Notes under the pieces: model-generated
The model's database searches: none
The model's input: the letters and a program-made list of their open reading frames with translations, nothing else
Told to the model about the DNA's origin: nothing
In this document: piece by piece, positions 63,301 through 64,000 of the stretch
How the letters are laid out: the number at the start of each line of letters is the position of its first letter
Position numbering within the stretch: position 1 is the stretch's first letter
Translations under genes and position numbers: made by a program
From: Epiperipatus broadwayi
Lineage: Eukaryota > Onychophora > Udeonychophora > Euonychophora > Peripatidae
NCBI GenBank assembly: GCA_028023455.1
Contig: JAQFVV010012499.1
Location: forward strand, 865,584-929,583
Length of the DNA: 64,000 nucleotides
Reading direction: 5' to 3'

Positions 63301-64000
63301 TTTAAAATTTAAAAAATTGCAACTACGTTTATGCAAAATACGCTTCGTAAAAATTTAACGCTACTCTAGTATTTAAATGTAAAGAGAGCGCTGCTATCGA
63401 TTCTCGCTCCTGGAATTATGCTCGATAAATGGAGGTAGCTATAAAAGGTACGGATTACATTTTTTCTCTCTCTCTCAGTCCTGACTTCCCAGCACGGAGC
63501 AATTAAGATAGAGATGTGACAAAGAAGAAAGCTGTGCATAAGGCCGTAGGTTAGAAATGGTCGAAGCCACTAAAGTTTCCCAAGGCCGAACATATACTGG
63601 TAAAATTGTAGAACTTTTAGTGTTTTCCAAACTGAAATGTAATCGTTACTAACTTATATGTAAAATATTATTGTTTCTCATGTTTGATTATAATTAAAAT
63701 ATTATATAACAAAATGCATGCTCGTTATTTCTTATGCTGTCTGACTAGTTTCAGAAAGATATAAACTCTTGGATATAGCAGTTTACTTATATTTTTTGAA
63801 TGAGTTATAAAAGGAAACAACCCACAAATTTTTAACACACCAATCCGGATAAAGAAACTAGCGCAACTGCCTTTTGTTACAATTCAAAGAAAAAAACAAT
63901 ATCTGCAGATAGGATTGCTACGTTGGTGGCGCGAATAGCTGACTAATGTATTTATGTTCTCGGAAGCACAGCAGCACATTATTAACGTTGCCAGCTTTGG
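63301..64000. other. CpG-retaining upstream region, nothing firmly recognised
   Basis: Less A+T-rich than most of the window. It holds a plus-strand TATAAAAGG at 63441-63449, a CT tract at 63463-63476 and several CpG sites. It may contain the transposon's 5' UTR and promoter, then host DNA or another repeat. No gene was recognised. Confidence 0.35.

Noticed and set aside
63441-63449. Plus-strand TATAAAAGG as a gene promoter
   Set aside because: No coding or transcript evidence follows in the remaining 550 bp; the motif alone is not enough.
63265-64000. Right inverted terminal repeat of the hAT element
   Set aside because: I looked for the reverse complement of CAGGCATGTCAAACTC and found no convincing match.

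Overview
This window looks like intergenic or intronic DNA from a large, repeat-rich animal genome. It is strongly A+T-rich by eye, has no operon-like gene packing, and I recognise no host exon with confidence. Almost everything identifiable is a decayed transposable element or a simple, tandem or inverted repeat. The mix is RTE-type LINEs, an L1/Tx1-like LINE, a Ty3/Gypsy element, a Penelope-like relic, a BED-finger hAT transposon, tRNA-like short interspersed repeats and a long GATA microsatellite. It suits an invertebrate metazoan. A mollusc, possibly a cephalopod, is my guess from the general look of the short repeats; no sequence here proves it.

Layout. 1-9.5 kb: A+T-rich DNA with a very old RTE LINE relic (3.6-6.2 kb, minus). 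9.5-14.2 kb: a 413-bp palindrome with a poly-G core, a degenerate tandem array, and a LINE on the plus strand keeping endonuclease and reverse transcriptase motifs, ending in (AAT)n. 16.2-23.3 kb: one Ty3/Gypsy element (plus) with two recognisable LTRs. The internal order is gag, protease, reverse transcriptase, RNase H, integrase, all broken. Its 3' LTR is split by about 4.5 copies of a 401-bp tandem repeat that the 5' LTR lacks. 24.0-25.5 kb: two inverted repeats and 678 bp of GATA. 25.5-41.3 kb: mostly unassigned DNA with a few hairpin or dispersed repeats and a weak solo-LTR candidate. 41.3-44.2 kb: a younger RTE copy (minus) of the same family as the one at 3.6 kb. 49.4 kb: a retroposed tRNA-Gly(UCC) copy with a 19-bp target-site duplication. 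49.6-52.5 kb: Penelope-like fragments and a 455-bp inverted repeat. 53.7-56.3 kb: two palindromes of about 0.9 kb each. 57.2-59.7 kb: a zone keeping more CpG than its surroundings. 60.3-60.9 kb: a third, 5'-truncated RTE copy. 61.0-63.3 kb: a hAT transposon (minus) next to, and apparently inserted into, a short interspersed repeat.

None of the protein-coding elements looks able to act on its own. Frames are broken everywhere, and catalytic residues are lost in at least the Gypsy protease, the Gypsy reverse transcriptase and the RTE reverse transcriptase. The informative features are structural: nested insertions, an internal empty site shown by LTR comparison, a CpG-decay pattern between satellite units, and long inverted repeats that could fold into long hairpins if transcribed.
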